Shown in pieces: positions 52,185-61,000 of a stretch of 64,000 nucleotides of DNA (its first letter is position 1; every line of letters starts with the position of its first letter). A model generated the notes under the pieces. It had not been told where the DNA came from and did not search any database. It was given only the letters and a program-made list of their open reading frames with translations. The translations under genes and the position numbers were made by a program. Source of the DNA: CAZTVF01 sp964616985 (GTDB taxonomy: Bacteria > Planctomycetota > Phycisphaerae > SM23-33); the NCBI GenBank assembly GCA_964616985.1, contig CAZTVF010000005.1, positions 1-64,000 of the forward strand. The letters are read 5' to 3'.

Positions 52185-52187
52185 CGT

Positions 52188-52222
52188 AAAGACCGGCCCG
52201 AAAGGCCGGTCTTTGTTTTTTG
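52188..52222 (+). terminator. Rho-independent terminator of tRNA-Lys
   Basis: A strong hairpin, AAAGACCGGCC paired with GGCCGGTCTTT around CGAA, is followed by GTTTTTTG. Confidence 0.9.
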
Positions 52223-52350
52223 TGGGGAAGGCTGTTGCCCGGCGGGAGCCTGCGCTCGTGCCCGTCCGGCGTGTGTGCGGCAGCGACGATCATGCGTGCC
52301 GCGGCGTTTGCCACTTGGCATTGCCGGGGCGGTCGGGTAAATTCCCGCCC

Positions 52351-53862
52351 ATGATCAAGAATACATTTCTGCGGAGCTACGCACTGTCGCTGGTGCTGAT
52401 CGGGGCCATCGTGGTCGGGTCGCTCGTGGGCCTCGTGTTTCCGACCGCCACGACAAACTTCCCCATCCAGTGGCACGACACGTCCTTCAACACGTGGCTG
52501 CTCACCAGCGTCATCAAGCCGTTTGGCGACGTCTTCCTCAACGCATTGTTCACCGTGGTCGTGCCGCTGGTGTTCTTCTCGATCTCCTCGGCTGTCGCGG
52601 GCATGGTGAGCACGAAGCGGCTGTTTCGCATCCTGGGCTGGATGATGGTCGTCTTCATCATCACCGGCGTGATCGCATCGCTGCTGATGGTGGCCGGGGT
52701 GAAGCTGTTCCCGCCGGCCGAGGGCGTGCACCTGACGGTGCAGGCGGGGGCGGCCGTGCAGAAGATGAGCACATCCGACCAGATCGTCAGCGCCGTCAGC
52801 ACGTCGGACTTTGTGAACCTGCTGTCGAAGAGAAACATGCTCGCCCTGATCGTCTTCGCGGTGCTGGTGGGGCTGGCCGCATCGGCGGCGGGCGAGAAGG
52901 GAAGGCCCTTCGCGAACTTCCTCGCCTCCGGCAGCGAGGTGTTCATGAAGGTGATCTCGCTGATCATGTACTACGCGCCGCTGGGGCTGGCGGCGTACTT
53001 CGCGTACCTGGTGGGGGTGTTCGGGCCGGACCTGCTGACGGACTACGCGCGGGCCATGGCGCTATACTACCCGCTGTGCATCGCGTACTTCTTCATCGCC
53101 TTCACGCTGTATTCCGGCCTGGCCGGCGGGGGCTTGGGCGTGCGGAGGTTCTGGGGCAACATCGTGCCGGCATCGCTGACGGCGATGGGCACCGGCAGCA
53201 GTTTCGCCACGATCCCGGTGAGCCTTCAGGCGGCCGACCGCATCGGCACGCCCCGCGAGGTGAGCGAGGTGGTGATCCCCATCGGCGCGACGATCCACAT
53301 GGACGGCTCGTGCCTGGCGGCGGTGCTGAAGATCGCCTTCCTCTTCGGCATCTACCAGATGCCTTTTCAGGGCTTCGAGACGATCGCCATCGCGGTGGGC
53401 ATCGCGATCCTCAGCGGCACGGTGATGAGCGGCATCCCGCAGGGCGGTTTCACGGGCGAGATCCTGATCGTGGCGATGTACGGCTTCCCGCCCGAGGCGC
53501 TGCCGATCATCTCGATGATCGGCACGCTGGTGGATCCGCCGGCCACGATGGTCAACGCCGTCGGCGACAACGTCGCCAGCATGCTTGTCGCCCGCCTCAT
53601 GGGCGGCAAGGGGTGGATGCAGGCCGGCAATGCGCCCCAGGCCGATGCGAACGTGTGCTGCGTCCGGGCCGCCGCGAATGACGAAGAAGCAGCGAACAGC
53701 AGAACCGCAGAACAAGGAATGTCGAATACTGAAGTGAACGGCAACGCGCCTCAGGCCGATGCGAACGTGTGCTGCGTCCGGGCCGTCGCGAATGGCGAAG
53801 AAGCAGCGAACAGCAGAACCGCAGAACAAGGAATGTCGAATGCTGAAGTGAAAGACAAATAG
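52351..53862 (+). CDS. Dicarboxylate/amino acid:cation symporter (DAACS family)
   Basis: This inner-membrane symporter (503 residues) is of the GltP/DctA/SstT family, which couples uptake of dicarboxylates or acidic/neutral amino acids to sodium or protons. Conserved parts are VVVPLVFFSISSAV, the serine-rich hairpin TGSSFATIPVSLQAA, GATIHMDGSCL and a variant of the TM8 motif, GTLVDPPATMVNAVGDNVASMLVAR (Pro replaces the usual Arg). The last 78 residues (426-501) are two direct 38-residue repeats beginning GNAPQADANVCC, encoded by a 114-bp DNA repeat. That repeat includes a motif also found intergenically at 22522. No clear ribosome-binding site; the start is the first ATG before the first helix. 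Confidence 0.88.
   Translation: MIKNTFLRSYALSLVLIGAIVVGSLVGLVFPTATTNFPIQWHDTSFNTWLLTSVIKPFGDVFLNALFTVVVPLVFFSISSAVAGMVSTKRLFRILGWMMVVFIITGVIASLLMVAGVKLFPPAEGVHLTVQAGAAVQKMSTSDQIVSAVSTSDFVNLLSKRNMLALIVFAVLVGLAASAAGEKGRPFANFLASGSEVFMKVISLIMYYAPLGLAAYFAYLVGVFGPDLLTDYARAMALYYPLCIAYFFIAFTLYSGLAGGGLGVRRFWGNIVPASLTAMGTGSSFATIPVSLQAADRIGTPREVSEVVIPIGATIHMDGSCLAAVLKIAFLFGIYQMPFQGFETIAIAVGIAILSGTVMSGIPQGGFTGEILIVAMYGFPPEALPIISMIGTLVDPPATMVNAVGDNVASMLVARLMGGKGWMQAGNAPQADANVCCVRAAANDEEAANSRTAEQGMSNTEVNGNAPQADANVCCVRAVANGEEAANSRTAEQGMSNAEVKDK
53626..53853. repeat. Two tandem 114-bp units inside the symporter 3' end
   Basis: Units at 53626-53739 and 53740-53853 are nearly identical and in frame. The last 60 bp of each (GAAGAAGCAGCGAACAGCAG onward) match the intergenic sequence at 22522-22584, so a non-coding repeat has become part of the gene. 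Confidence 0.85.
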
Positions 53863-54021
53863 ATTGAAGAACCAAACTTGTCTGGGGGTGCGAAGGCGTC
53901 ACCGGGTCAATTCTCGTCTGGCGGCAAATGGAACCCGGCGGCCGGGGCGGCATATCCATCGTCCTTTATGTCCCGTCTGTGCCGCCCGAAACTCGTTTGG
54001 GAGTGCGAGCCGCATTCCAAG

Positions 54022-54138
54022 CGAGCATGCCGGCGCGGGTACGCTTCGGTATGGCACCGGCGAGCATGCCGGCGCGAATACGCTTCGGCATGGCACCGGC
54101 GAGCATATCCGGCGCGAGTACGCTTCGGCATGGCACCC
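54022..54138. repeat. Three tandem 39-bp repeats
   Basis: Units start at 54022, 54061 and 54100, each beginning CGAGCAT and ending ATGGCACC. A lone copy lies at 30236-30273. The gap 53863-54150 has no gene. Confidence 0.85.
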
Positions 54139-54150
54139 ATCGCCGGGCGA

Positions 54151-54795
54151 TCAGAAGATGTCCGTGGCCCCCAGCTGCTGCGCGAGCTTTTCGATGGCCT
54201 GCCGCAGGAGCTTGACCTCGTCCTCGAGCTTGTCCACCCGTTCGGCCACCGCAGGGTCGGGCGGGGCGGCCTCGGTGGGCGCAGGGGCACTTGACGATTC
54301 CAGCGGGTGAAGTTCGGGGCACAGAAGCTGCGCGTACCGCGTGGCCCGGCCGCCCGCGACGGGCCTGACCAGCGGCTCGGGGCGGTCCATCATGTGGGCC
54401 AGCGTGTTCTGCACCACCTCCAGCGATTCCAGCGGGTGCATCCGCGACGCGCGGCCGCGAAGCTCGCCCACCGTCTGCGGACCGCGAAGGAGCATCTCCG
54501 TCAGGATCACCAGCTCGGTCACCCCGACGCCCAGCGACTCATTCGCACTGTGCTTGTACTTCATCACGCGGCTGCCGAGGGTGTCGGCGTAGATGACCAG
54601 CTTCTTGTCCCGCAGGCCGTCCAGGGCCCGCACGACACGGTCCTCATCGATCGTGATCATCGGATCGCGATTGCTCTTCTGGTTGCAGCCATTGATGATC
54701 GCGTTGAGCGACATGGGGTACTGTCCCGGCGTGGTCAGTTCCTTCTCCACCAACACACCCAGCACACGGCACTCATCCGGGGTCAACTGAATCAT
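54151..54795 (-). CDS. YceH family (DUF480) protein
   Basis: The 214-residue protein belongs to the YceH/DUF480 family, which has paired winged-helix domains. Markers are LTPDECRVLGVLVEKELTTPGQYPMSLNAIINGCNQKSNRDP, MLLRGPQTVGELRGRASRM and the C-terminal coiled coil (VDKLEDEVKLLRQAIEKLAQQL). The function of the family is not settled; a DNA-binding role has been suggested from structure. The ATG at 54795 has GGAGG upstream and matches the family start; an open upstream extension is not used. It is followed by no co-oriented gene close by. Confidence 0.9.
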   Translation of the reverse strand: MIQLTPDECRVLGVLVEKELTTPGQYPMSLNAIINGCNQKSNRDPMITIDEDRVVRALDGLRDKKLVIYADTLGSRVMKYKHSANESLGVGVTELVILTEMLLRGPQTVGELRGRASRMHPLESLEVVQNTLAHMMDRPEPLVRPVAGGRATRYAQLLCPELHPLESSSAPAPTEAAPPDPAVAERVDKLEDEVKLLRQAIEKLAQQLGATDIF

Positions 54796-54860
54796 TCCTG
54801 CCTCCGGTTGGTTTATACGATCTGTTGCGGCGAATGACACACGAATCCGCAAGGCGGCCG

Positions 54861-56879
54861 CTACTTCGCCGGCGCCCATCCCGGCAGCGAGACATTTCCA
54901 CGTCGAATGGGGGCGTAGACCCGCGAGGCCGCGGTTTTCATCGGCCCCGGCGTCAGGATGTTGACCACCCGGCCGGATTGGAGCACGATCTCGTCGCGGG
55001 GGTCGCCGGTGAGGTCCTGCACCATCGCCATCGCGCCGTTGGCACGGTTAGGGCAGGGCACGTCGAACTTCACCAGCTTGCGTCCGGTTGCATCGTAGAG
55101 TCCCAGGGCATCCTGCGAGCCCATCAGCAGGATATGCTCCCACCCGTCGCCGGTCCAGTTGACGGGGCAATGCATCGCGCCGAGGTAGTCGCACTGCAGC
55201 GTGCCCAGGCGTTTGCCGGTGGCCGAGAAGACGGCCATGTAGCCGTACGTGCCCCAGCGGCTGTTGGTGAGCACCTGCAGGCCGTCGTGATCCTCGAGCA
55301 GCCGGCCCACCTGGCACCACTGCACGTGCCCCAGGCGGTGGATGGCGAGCGTGCGGCCGGTGCGGGCGTCGACGACGGCGTTGCCGTTGCAGCCGAGCTG
55401 CAGGTGCGCGACGGGGCCGATCTCGCTGTCGGCGTCGAAGAACCCCATGGCGACGGAATCCACGTGGTCGGGCCGGTGATAGTGCCCGGGCTGGTAGAGA
55501 AGGTCCGCATCCTCCCACTGCCAGATCACCTTGCCGTCGTGCGACAGCAGCGTGGGCCCGGCGAGGACCTCCTCGCGGCCGTCGCCGTTGACGTCGCAGA
55601 AGGCGAAGCTTCGCGAGTGCCCGAACGGCGGCAGGATCCGCTTCTCCCACAGGATGTCCAGTTTGCGCGAGACGGCCCAGCAGCGAAAGCCCGCGCCGCC
55701 GCTGGTGGGCAGTTCCTCGCGGAGGAAGAACTCGCCGGCCAGGGGCGCCCCCGAGAGGTTGGCGACGCACTCGCCCACCGGCACGACGATGGCCTTGGGG
55801 TCATCCGACGCGGGCGTCTTGAGGCGGCGGACGATGCGGCCGGTGGGGCCATCGACCAGCACGTGCTCGTCGCCCAGGCGGCCGAAGATGTCGTTGAGGC
55901 CGTCGGCGCGCGGCGCGGCGATACAGGAGGTCAATTCGCCGGCGAGCCGCCAGATCTCGCGGCCGCGAAGGTCCATGCACAGGGTCGCGCCCGCGCCGCC
56001 GGCCTCGCTGCCGGAGCCGATCAACTGGGCCTCGTCGCGCCGGGCCAGGCGGGCGGCGAAGGTGACGGCGGCGATGGGCTCGGCCAGGGTGAAAGTCGAA
56101 TGCACGACGGGCTCGGGCATGCGCTGCGCCATGGCCGCGCGGCGGTCTTCCTCCCGGGCCTGCTGGGCAGCGAAACGTCGCACCGCGGGGCCGTCGGCGC
56201 GGATCACGAGCTGGTCGACGTACGCCGCGGCGTTGGTCCGCACGCCCGCCAGGCCGCGTTCGAAGCGGTCGTCGGTGACGGCAAAGACGCGCCGGCCGTC
56301 GAGGCTGGCCTCGAGGCGGTCGCCTCGGCAGGAGAGTTCGAGGCAGTACCAGGCGCCCATTTCGGGCTTGATGCAGGTGGAGGCGAGTTCGAGCCACTCG
56401 TCGTCGCTGCGGCGGATGAGGGCGAGCTTGCCGTCGGCCTGGATGCACAGGAAGTAGTACTGGCGGACGTTGAGCATGCGGGCGACGATGCCGACGGCGG
56501 CGATGCGGTTGTCGACGCGGTCCTCCAGCGGTCGCGTGCGGTCCGACAGCAGCGCGACCCGCGCGCGGACGATGCAGTCGGGCGGCACGGGTTGACGAGT
56601 CACCAGCGAGCGGTCGAATCGCGTGCCGTCCCAGCCCGCGCGGGCGTCAGCCTCCAGGTCGAAGTGCAGCACGGGGCGGTTGCTGTGCCCGTGCAGCACG
56701 GGGCCCTGCGGAAGGTGCGCCACCTTCATGAGGCTGTAGTGCTTCCAGTATGCCGGCGGCACGGTGGGGGCAACCCATTCCGTGAAGCAGGCGTCAACGT
56801 CGGCGCTGGGCTCCATCGGGTTCAGCACCCAGCCCTGGGGGCAGTTGTCCAGGCGAAGCTCGAGGTGACACTGATTCAT
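54861..56879 (-). CDS. Rhamnogalacturonan-lyase-like (PL11-type) beta-propeller protein
   Basis: The 672-residue protein has an N-terminal beta-rich, LamG-like region (about 40-270). It then has blades typical of FG-GAP/rhamnogalacturonan lyase propellers: FCDVNGDGREEVLAGPTLLSHDGKVIWQW and, near the C-terminus, MVQDLTGDPRDEIVLQSG followed by a closing strand ending in YAPIRRGNVSLP. These Asp-rich loops bind calcium in PL11 enzymes. There is no signal peptide, so it is probably intracellular, and whether it is catalytic is unclear. The ATG at 56879, with AGGAAAGG upstream, is preferred. It may act on pectin-type or host-derived polysaccharide fragments. Confidence 0.65.
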   Translation of the reverse strand: MNQCHLELRLDNCPQGWVLNPMEPSADVDACFTEWVAPTVPPAYWKHYSLMKVAHLPQGPVLHGHSNRPVLHFDLEADARAGWDGTRFDRSLVTRQPVPPDCIVRARVALLSDRTRPLEDRVDNRIAAVGIVARMLNVRQYYFLCIQADGKLALIRRSDDEWLELASTCIKPEMGAWYCLELSCRGDRLEASLDGRRVFAVTDDRFERGLAGVRTNAAAYVDQLVIRADGPAVRRFAAQQAREEDRRAAMAQRMPEPVVHSTFTLAEPIAAVTFAARLARRDEAQLIGSGSEAGGAGATLCMDLRGREIWRLAGELTSCIAAPRADGLNDIFGRLGDEHVLVDGPTGRIVRRLKTPASDDPKAIVVPVGECVANLSGAPLAGEFFLREELPTSGGAGFRCWAVSRKLDILWEKRILPPFGHSRSFAFCDVNGDGREEVLAGPTLLSHDGKVIWQWEDADLLYQPGHYHRPDHVDSVAMGFFDADSEIGPVAHLQLGCNGNAVVDARTGRTLAIHRLGHVQWCQVGRLLEDHDGLQVLTNSRWGTYGYMAVFSATGKRLGTLQCDYLGAMHCPVNWTGDGWEHILLMGSQDALGLYDATGRKLVKFDVPCPNRANGAMAMVQDLTGDPRDEIVLQSGRVVNILTPGPMKTAASRVYAPIRRGNVSLPGWAPAK

Positions 56880-57080
56880 GCCAAACCTTTCCTGAGTCAT
56901 GCGACTACGGGCTCCCGCGGGAGCTCGGATCGCCGCAGTGGCGGCTGCACGGCCTATAGTTCTGAAAGGCAAGAGGGCCGGCGTCGAATCTATGATGCTC
57001 GCGGGCGTGGGTCAACGCATTTTGATTTGCCGCCACGCGCGCCGCGGACGATAATCTCGCACCAATCGAAAGGATCACCC

Positions 57081-57347
57081 ATGACCAAAGAGAAGCACAC
57101 AATCCTCGGCGTCCACATCACCGACCGTCTCAAGGAAGCCGTCGAGGTGCAGAAGCTGCTGACCGAGTACGGCGACCAGATCAAGATGCGCCTGGGCCTG
57201 CACGAGGTGGGCAAGGGCGTTCAGCGCAACGGCCTGCTGCTGCTGGAGATGATCGAGCCCGACCTTCGTATCCAGGAACTCTGCGACAAGCTCAACGCCA
57301 TCGAGGGCGTCGAAGTCCAGTCGATGGTCTTCTACCACCAGGCGTAG
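57081..57347 (+). CDS. Small ACT-like protein (TM1266/iron-only hydrogenase regulator type)
   Basis: An 88-residue protein with the ferredoxin-like ACT pattern: HTILGVHITDRLKEAVEVQKLLTEYGDQIKMRLGLHEV, then GVQRNGLLLLEMIEP and a C-terminal LNAIEGVEVQSMVFYH. It is close to the TM1266 family, in which ACT-like dimers are linked to iron-only hydrogenase maturation or metal binding. No hydrogenase gene is in the window, so the role here is open. AAAGGAT precedes the ATG at 57081. Confidence 0.75.
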   Translation: MTKEKHTILGVHITDRLKEAVEVQKLLTEYGDQIKMRLGLHEVGKGVQRNGLLLLEMIEPDLRIQELCDKLNAIEGVEVQSMVFYHQA

Positions 57348-57366
57348 AACCGCATGATGCTTGATG

Positions 57367-57430
57367 GGGTGACGGCCTTCCCAGGCCGCCGCCGGGCGGT
57401 CTGTTGGTGGCAGCCTGGGAAGGCCGCCTC
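57367..57430. repeat. GGCGGCC-family palindromes
   Basis: One unit (GGCCTTCCCAGGCCGCCGCC type) and one inverted unit (CAGCCTGGGAAGGCCGCC) sit between two convergent genes. Confidence 0.65.
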
Positions 57431-57442
57431 CCTGGCCGCGAG

Positions 57443-58282
57443 TTATCGCACGATCCCCAGCTCCCTCAGCAGCCGGGGCTGCACGGGCAGCTGGGCCAGC
57501 AGGGCGAGCAGTCGCTGCCGCGCGGGCGGGAAAGAGCCCCCGATGCGGCGGGCGAGGATGAGCTCGTTCTTGAGGCTGTGTTCCCAGCCGACCAGTTCGG
57601 TCACGGTCACCTGGTAGCCCGAGGCCTCCAGCGTCAGGGCCCGCAGCACGTTGGTAAGGTGGCTGCCGAACTCGCGCCGGTGGATCGGGTGCGCGTACAG
57701 CTCCGCCAGCGGACCTTCCTTGAGTTTCGCCAGCTGCTGGGCCACCTCTGCCTGGCAGCAGGGCACGACGGCGATATAGTCGGCCTTGGCCCGCAGGCCC
57801 TGCAGCAGGGCGTCGTCGGTGGCCGTGTCGCACGCGTGCAGCGCCACCAGCATGTGCACACGCTCGGGCAGCGGCGCTTCCGCCGCCAGCGCCCGCTGGC
57901 ATCGCAGCCGCCCGAACCCCAGTCTTGTCGCCAGGGCGTTCGCCTGCTCCACCAGTTCCGGCCGCGACTCGACGCCGATGATTCGCCCGGTGGCGTGCTG
58001 GCGGAGGTAGAGGTCGTACAGCAGGAAGCCCAGGTAGGACTTTCCCGAGCCCACGTCGACGATGGCGGGGTCGGGGAAGCGTTTGAAGATGTCGTCCAGC
58101 GCCGGCCGCAGCAGCGTGATGAGGTGGTTCACCTGCTTGAGCTTGCGGCGGGCGTCGGCGTTGAGGTCGCCGGCCGGGGTGAGCAGGTGCAGTTGCTGCA
58201 GCAGCTCTCGCGACTGCGACGGCAGCAGCTCCTGCTCCACCTGCGGTGCGGGGACGGCGGCGCGTGGTTTCTTTGTGGGCAT
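57443..58282 (-). CDS. SAM-dependent methyltransferase (PF13679-like)
   Basis: The 279 residues contain a Rossmann methyltransferase domain: motif I AIVDVGSGKSYLGFLLYDL, the acidic GVESRPEL, then ALHACDTATDDALLQGLRAKADYIAVVPCCQAEV. The HACD and CCQ pattern is that of Methyltransf_32, shared with the eukaryotic METTL25/RRNAD1 relatives. The substrate is unknown, with RNA or protein both possible. The C-terminal region is helical. The start at 58282 has AAGG close upstream. The radical SAM gene lies 16 bp upstream on the same strand, so the two may be co-transcribed. Confidence 0.82.
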   Translation of the reverse strand: MPTKKPRAAVPAPQVEQELLPSQSRELLQQLHLLTPAGDLNADARRKLKQVNHLITLLRPALDDIFKRFPDPAIVDVGSGKSYLGFLLYDLYLRQHATGRIIGVESRPELVEQANALATRLGFGRLRCQRALAAEAPLPERVHMLVALHACDTATDDALLQGLRAKADYIAVVPCCQAEVAQQLAKLKEGPLAELYAHPIHRREFGSHLTNVLRALTLEASGYQVTVTELVGWEHSLKNELILARRIGGSFPPARQRLLALLAQLPVQPRLLRELGIVR

Positions 58283-58298
58283 GCCTTGAGTATACCGT

Positions 58299-59789
58299 TC
58301 AGTCGGCCCTGGTGGCGAGGTCCTCAGGGGCGACGCGGGGCGAGGTGGCGGCGCACTCGGGTTTGTCGCTTGTGGCGTTAGGGGGCGTGTCGGCGCCCTC
58401 GGGGTAGGGATAGAAGCCGAACTCTCGAAGAAGCTCCAGCTTGGGCAGAACGTTATTCGCCAGGTCCACGTGGAAGAAGCCCGGGAAGATGTCGGGGTTG
58501 TCCATGATCAGCTGGAAATACTCGCGGTGGCGGGGCGGGATCTCAATCTCGCCGCCGCGCGAGACCTCGTGCCCGGTGAACACGAACTCCGGCAGCAGCC
58601 ACGGGCAGAACTCCAACTTCACGCGGCCGGCCCAGTCGCGGTAGACCTGCGTCTGCGGCAGCAGGCTCAGCAGGCTGGGCAGGATGCGGGCGCCCATCAT
58701 GCGGAAGGCGATCATCTGGAACAGCGACTGGCGGAAATCGTCGATCGTCTCAAATGGGAAACCCCACACGAAGAACGTGTCCACCCGCGGGAACAGCGGC
58801 ACGGCCTTGGGCACGATCTCGAGGCTCTGGGCCGACGTGAAGCCCTTGCGGATCTCGGCCAGCACCTTGTCGCTGCCCGACTCGATGCCGAACCGCATCT
58901 CCATGCAGCCGCACTGCGACATCGCCCGCATCATCTCTTCGTCCATGAGATTCACGCGGCCGAACGCCTTCCACCGCAGGGGCAGGTTCGTGGCGGCGAG
59001 TTCGCGGCAGAACTCCATCACGTGCCGTTTGCCCGAGACGAAGAATTCATCCTGGAAGAGGAACAGGTCCACGCCCGCCTGCTCGTGCAGATGTTTCATC
59101 TCGGCGACGATGTTGGCGGGGGAGCGGGAGTGGCTTTCGAGATTCCACACCGGGGCGACCGAGCAGAAGGTGCAGGGGTACGGGCAACCGCGGCTGGTCA
59201 TCATGCCGTAGCCGGCGTATCGCTTGATGTCGATCTTGTGCCACGCCGGGAAGCCGATGGCGTCGAGGTCGGTGATCCGCGGGCGGTCGGGATTGTGAAT
59301 GACCTCGCCGCCGGCGGTACGGTAGGAAATGCCGCGAACGCCGCCGAGGTCGCCGCCGGCCTGGATCGTCCGCAGCAGATCGATGCCGGTAAGCTCGCCC
59401 TCGCCGCGGCAGATGACGTCGATCCAGGGGAATCGCTGGAGGATCTGGGCTTCGACGGCCTTGGAGCCCACGCCGCCCAGCACGAGGATGCGATCGGGGT
59501 AGCGCTGGCGGAGGGCCTTGGCGGCCAGGATGGTGAACGGCAGCAGATTGGCCATGCACGACAGGCCGATCACGCGTGCCGGATTCGACAGGAAAGAGAG
59601 GAAGACCTGCATGTCGAACGGTTCGTCGCTGTCTACGACCTGGTAATCGCGGAAGTCGACCTCCAGCCCGGCGTCCTCCATCGCCCTGGTCAGGTACAGG
59701 CAGCCCAGCGGCACGTGTAGCTCCCGCTCGATCTCCTGGCCGTAACGCATGAACAACATATTGAGGTTGATTAACGTGATATCGGCCAC
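58299..59789 (-). CDS. B12-binding domain radical SAM protein
   Basis: The 496-residue protein has an N-terminal cobalamin-binding-like domain (LGCLYLTRAMEDAGLEVDFRDY; VIGLSCMANLLPF; LVLGGVGSKAVE) and a radical SAM domain with the cluster motif SRGCPYPCTFC (Cys about 202, 206 and 209), followed by the FGIESGSDKVLAEIRKGFT segment. Such proteins do methylations or rearrangements in varied pathways, so the reaction is open. The GTG at 59789 with AGGAG 8 nt upstream gives the typical ITLINLN start; the frame is open further upstream to 59870. The C-terminal 40 residues are Pro/Ala/Thr rich. DUF2344, often paired with such proteins, lies far away at 3748. Confidence 0.9.
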   Translation of the reverse strand: MADITLINLNMLFMRYGQEIERELHVPLGCLYLTRAMEDAGLEVDFRDYQVVDSDEPFDMQVFLSFLSNPARVIGLSCMANLLPFTILAAKALRQRYPDRILVLGGVGSKAVEAQILQRFPWIDVICRGEGELTGIDLLRTIQAGGDLGGVRGISYRTAGGEVIHNPDRPRITDLDAIGFPAWHKIDIKRYAGYGMMTSRGCPYPCTFCSVAPVWNLESHSRSPANIVAEMKHLHEQAGVDLFLFQDEFFVSGKRHVMEFCRELAATNLPLRWKAFGRVNLMDEEMMRAMSQCGCMEMRFGIESGSDKVLAEIRKGFTSAQSLEIVPKAVPLFPRVDTFFVWGFPFETIDDFRQSLFQMIAFRMMGARILPSLLSLLPQTQVYRDWAGRVKLEFCPWLLPEFVFTGHEVSRGGEIEIPPRHREYFQLIMDNPDIFPGFFHVDLANNVLPKLELLREFGFYPYPEGADTPPNATSDKPECAATSPRVAPEDLATRAD

Positions 59790-60043
59790 TCGATGAACTC
59801 CTGGCGTCCCGGCGGGGGCTAATCCGCGCGACGCCACCGATTCTACCGCGTTGCGGTGCTGAAAGACCACTCTTCAGTAGACGCTCGATTGCCCGGAAGG
59901 ATTCCCCGCCGGCCCCAAACTTCGCCACGCGTGTTCCTGAAGTACGACAGATTGTTCGGATTGTGCCCTAGCCGCGCCACGATGTATCGCATATCGTGAT
60001 GGCGGTGGCGAGTGATCGAAATGACGAGTGATTGGATTGCATT

Positions 60044-60988
60044 ATGATCGATGAAGTTCCCCGCGGCGTCTGGCCGGTCATGCTGACGCCATTTCGGGAT
60101 GACGGAAGCGTGGACTGGCCCGGCGTGGATGCCCTCACCGACTGGTACATCGCCAGCGGCGTCGCGGGGCTGTTCGCCGTCTGCCTGTCCAGCGAGATGT
60201 ACCACCTGTCGCCGCAGGAGCGAGTGCAACTGGCGGCCCGTGTCGTCCAGCGATCGGCCGGTCGCGTGCCGGTCGTTGCCGCGGGCGCCTTTGGGGACTC
60301 GCTGGAGCAACAGGCCGCGGCGGCCCGGAGGATCGCCGATACCGGCGTGGCGGCCGTGGTGCTCACTGCCAACCAGCTGGCGGCCGAAACGGGATCGGAT
60401 GCCGCCTGGCAGGAGAACGCCGAGGCGATGCTCGATGCCTGTCCATTGATCCCGCTGGGGCTGTACGAGTGCCCCGTGCCCTATCATCGCACGCTGAGCG
60501 CGGAATTGACCGGCTGGGCCGCACAAACCGGGCGGTTCCTGTTCTTGAAGGACACCTGCTGCCGGCGCGACCAGCTCGAGGCAAAACTGAAGCGGCTGGA
60601 CGGTTCGCCGCTGCGTTCGTACAACGCTCACTGCCCGACGTTGCTGCATTCGCTCTGCACGGGCGGGGCCGGCTACAGCGGCATCGCGGCCAACTTCTAC
60701 CCCGAGCTGTTCGTCCGCCTGTGCGCCCAGTTCGCGGATCGCCCAGCCGAGGCCAGCCGCCTGCAGCGATTCCTTACGCTGGCCGACCTGACGATCCGCA
60801 TGCGGTACCCGGCGTCAGCCAAGCGGTATCTTGGCCTGCTGGGCCTGCCGATCGGCTCGTTCTGCCGCCTGCCGATGCCCGCGCCCCGCGCCGATGATGA
60901 TGAGGAAATGATGCTGGCGAACCTGCGGCAAGCCGTTGACGAGATGAAGGACGAGTTGGGGTGTCGCACGAAGGCCGCGCAGCGATAG
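60044..60988 (+). CDS. DapA/N-acetylneuraminate lyase family aldolase
   Basis: The 314-residue protein is a class I aldolase of the DHDPS/NAL family. It opens with RGVWPVMLTPFRDDGSVDW; the Schiff-base lysine is Lys169 in FLFLKD and the catalytic tyrosine Tyr141 in LGLYECP. The GTT/S loop after the first strands is replaced by FAVCLSSEMYHLS, so the substrate is probably not aspartate semialdehyde. The neighbouring sialidase-fold genes hint at sugar-acid cleavage such as sialic acid, but this is an inference. The ATG at 60044 is chosen over a TTG at 60032. The next gene starts 12 bp downstream. Confidence 0.88.
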   Translation: MIDEVPRGVWPVMLTPFRDDGSVDWPGVDALTDWYIASGVAGLFAVCLSSEMYHLSPQERVQLAARVVQRSAGRVPVVAAGAFGDSLEQQAAAARRIADTGVAAVVLTANQLAAETGSDAAWQENAEAMLDACPLIPLGLYECPVPYHRTLSAELTGWAAQTGRFLFLKDTCCRRDQLEAKLKRLDGSPLRSYNAHCPTLLHSLCTGGAGYSGIAANFYPELFVRLCAQFADRPAEASRLQRFLTLADLTIRMRYPASAKRYLGLLGLPIGSFCRLPMPAPRADDDEEMMLANLRQAVDEMKDELGCRTKAAQR

Positions 60989-61000
60989 CGAGGAGAGACC

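Noticed and set aside
54022..54138. CRISPR array or attachment site
   Set aside because: Three contiguous 39-bp units without spacers, no cas gene, no integrase and no tRNA overlap.
54825..56900. Long plus-strand open frame running into the ACT-like gene
   Set aside because: It is antisense to the PL11-like gene, and only the last 88 codons (from 57081) form a recognisable protein with its own ribosome-binding site.
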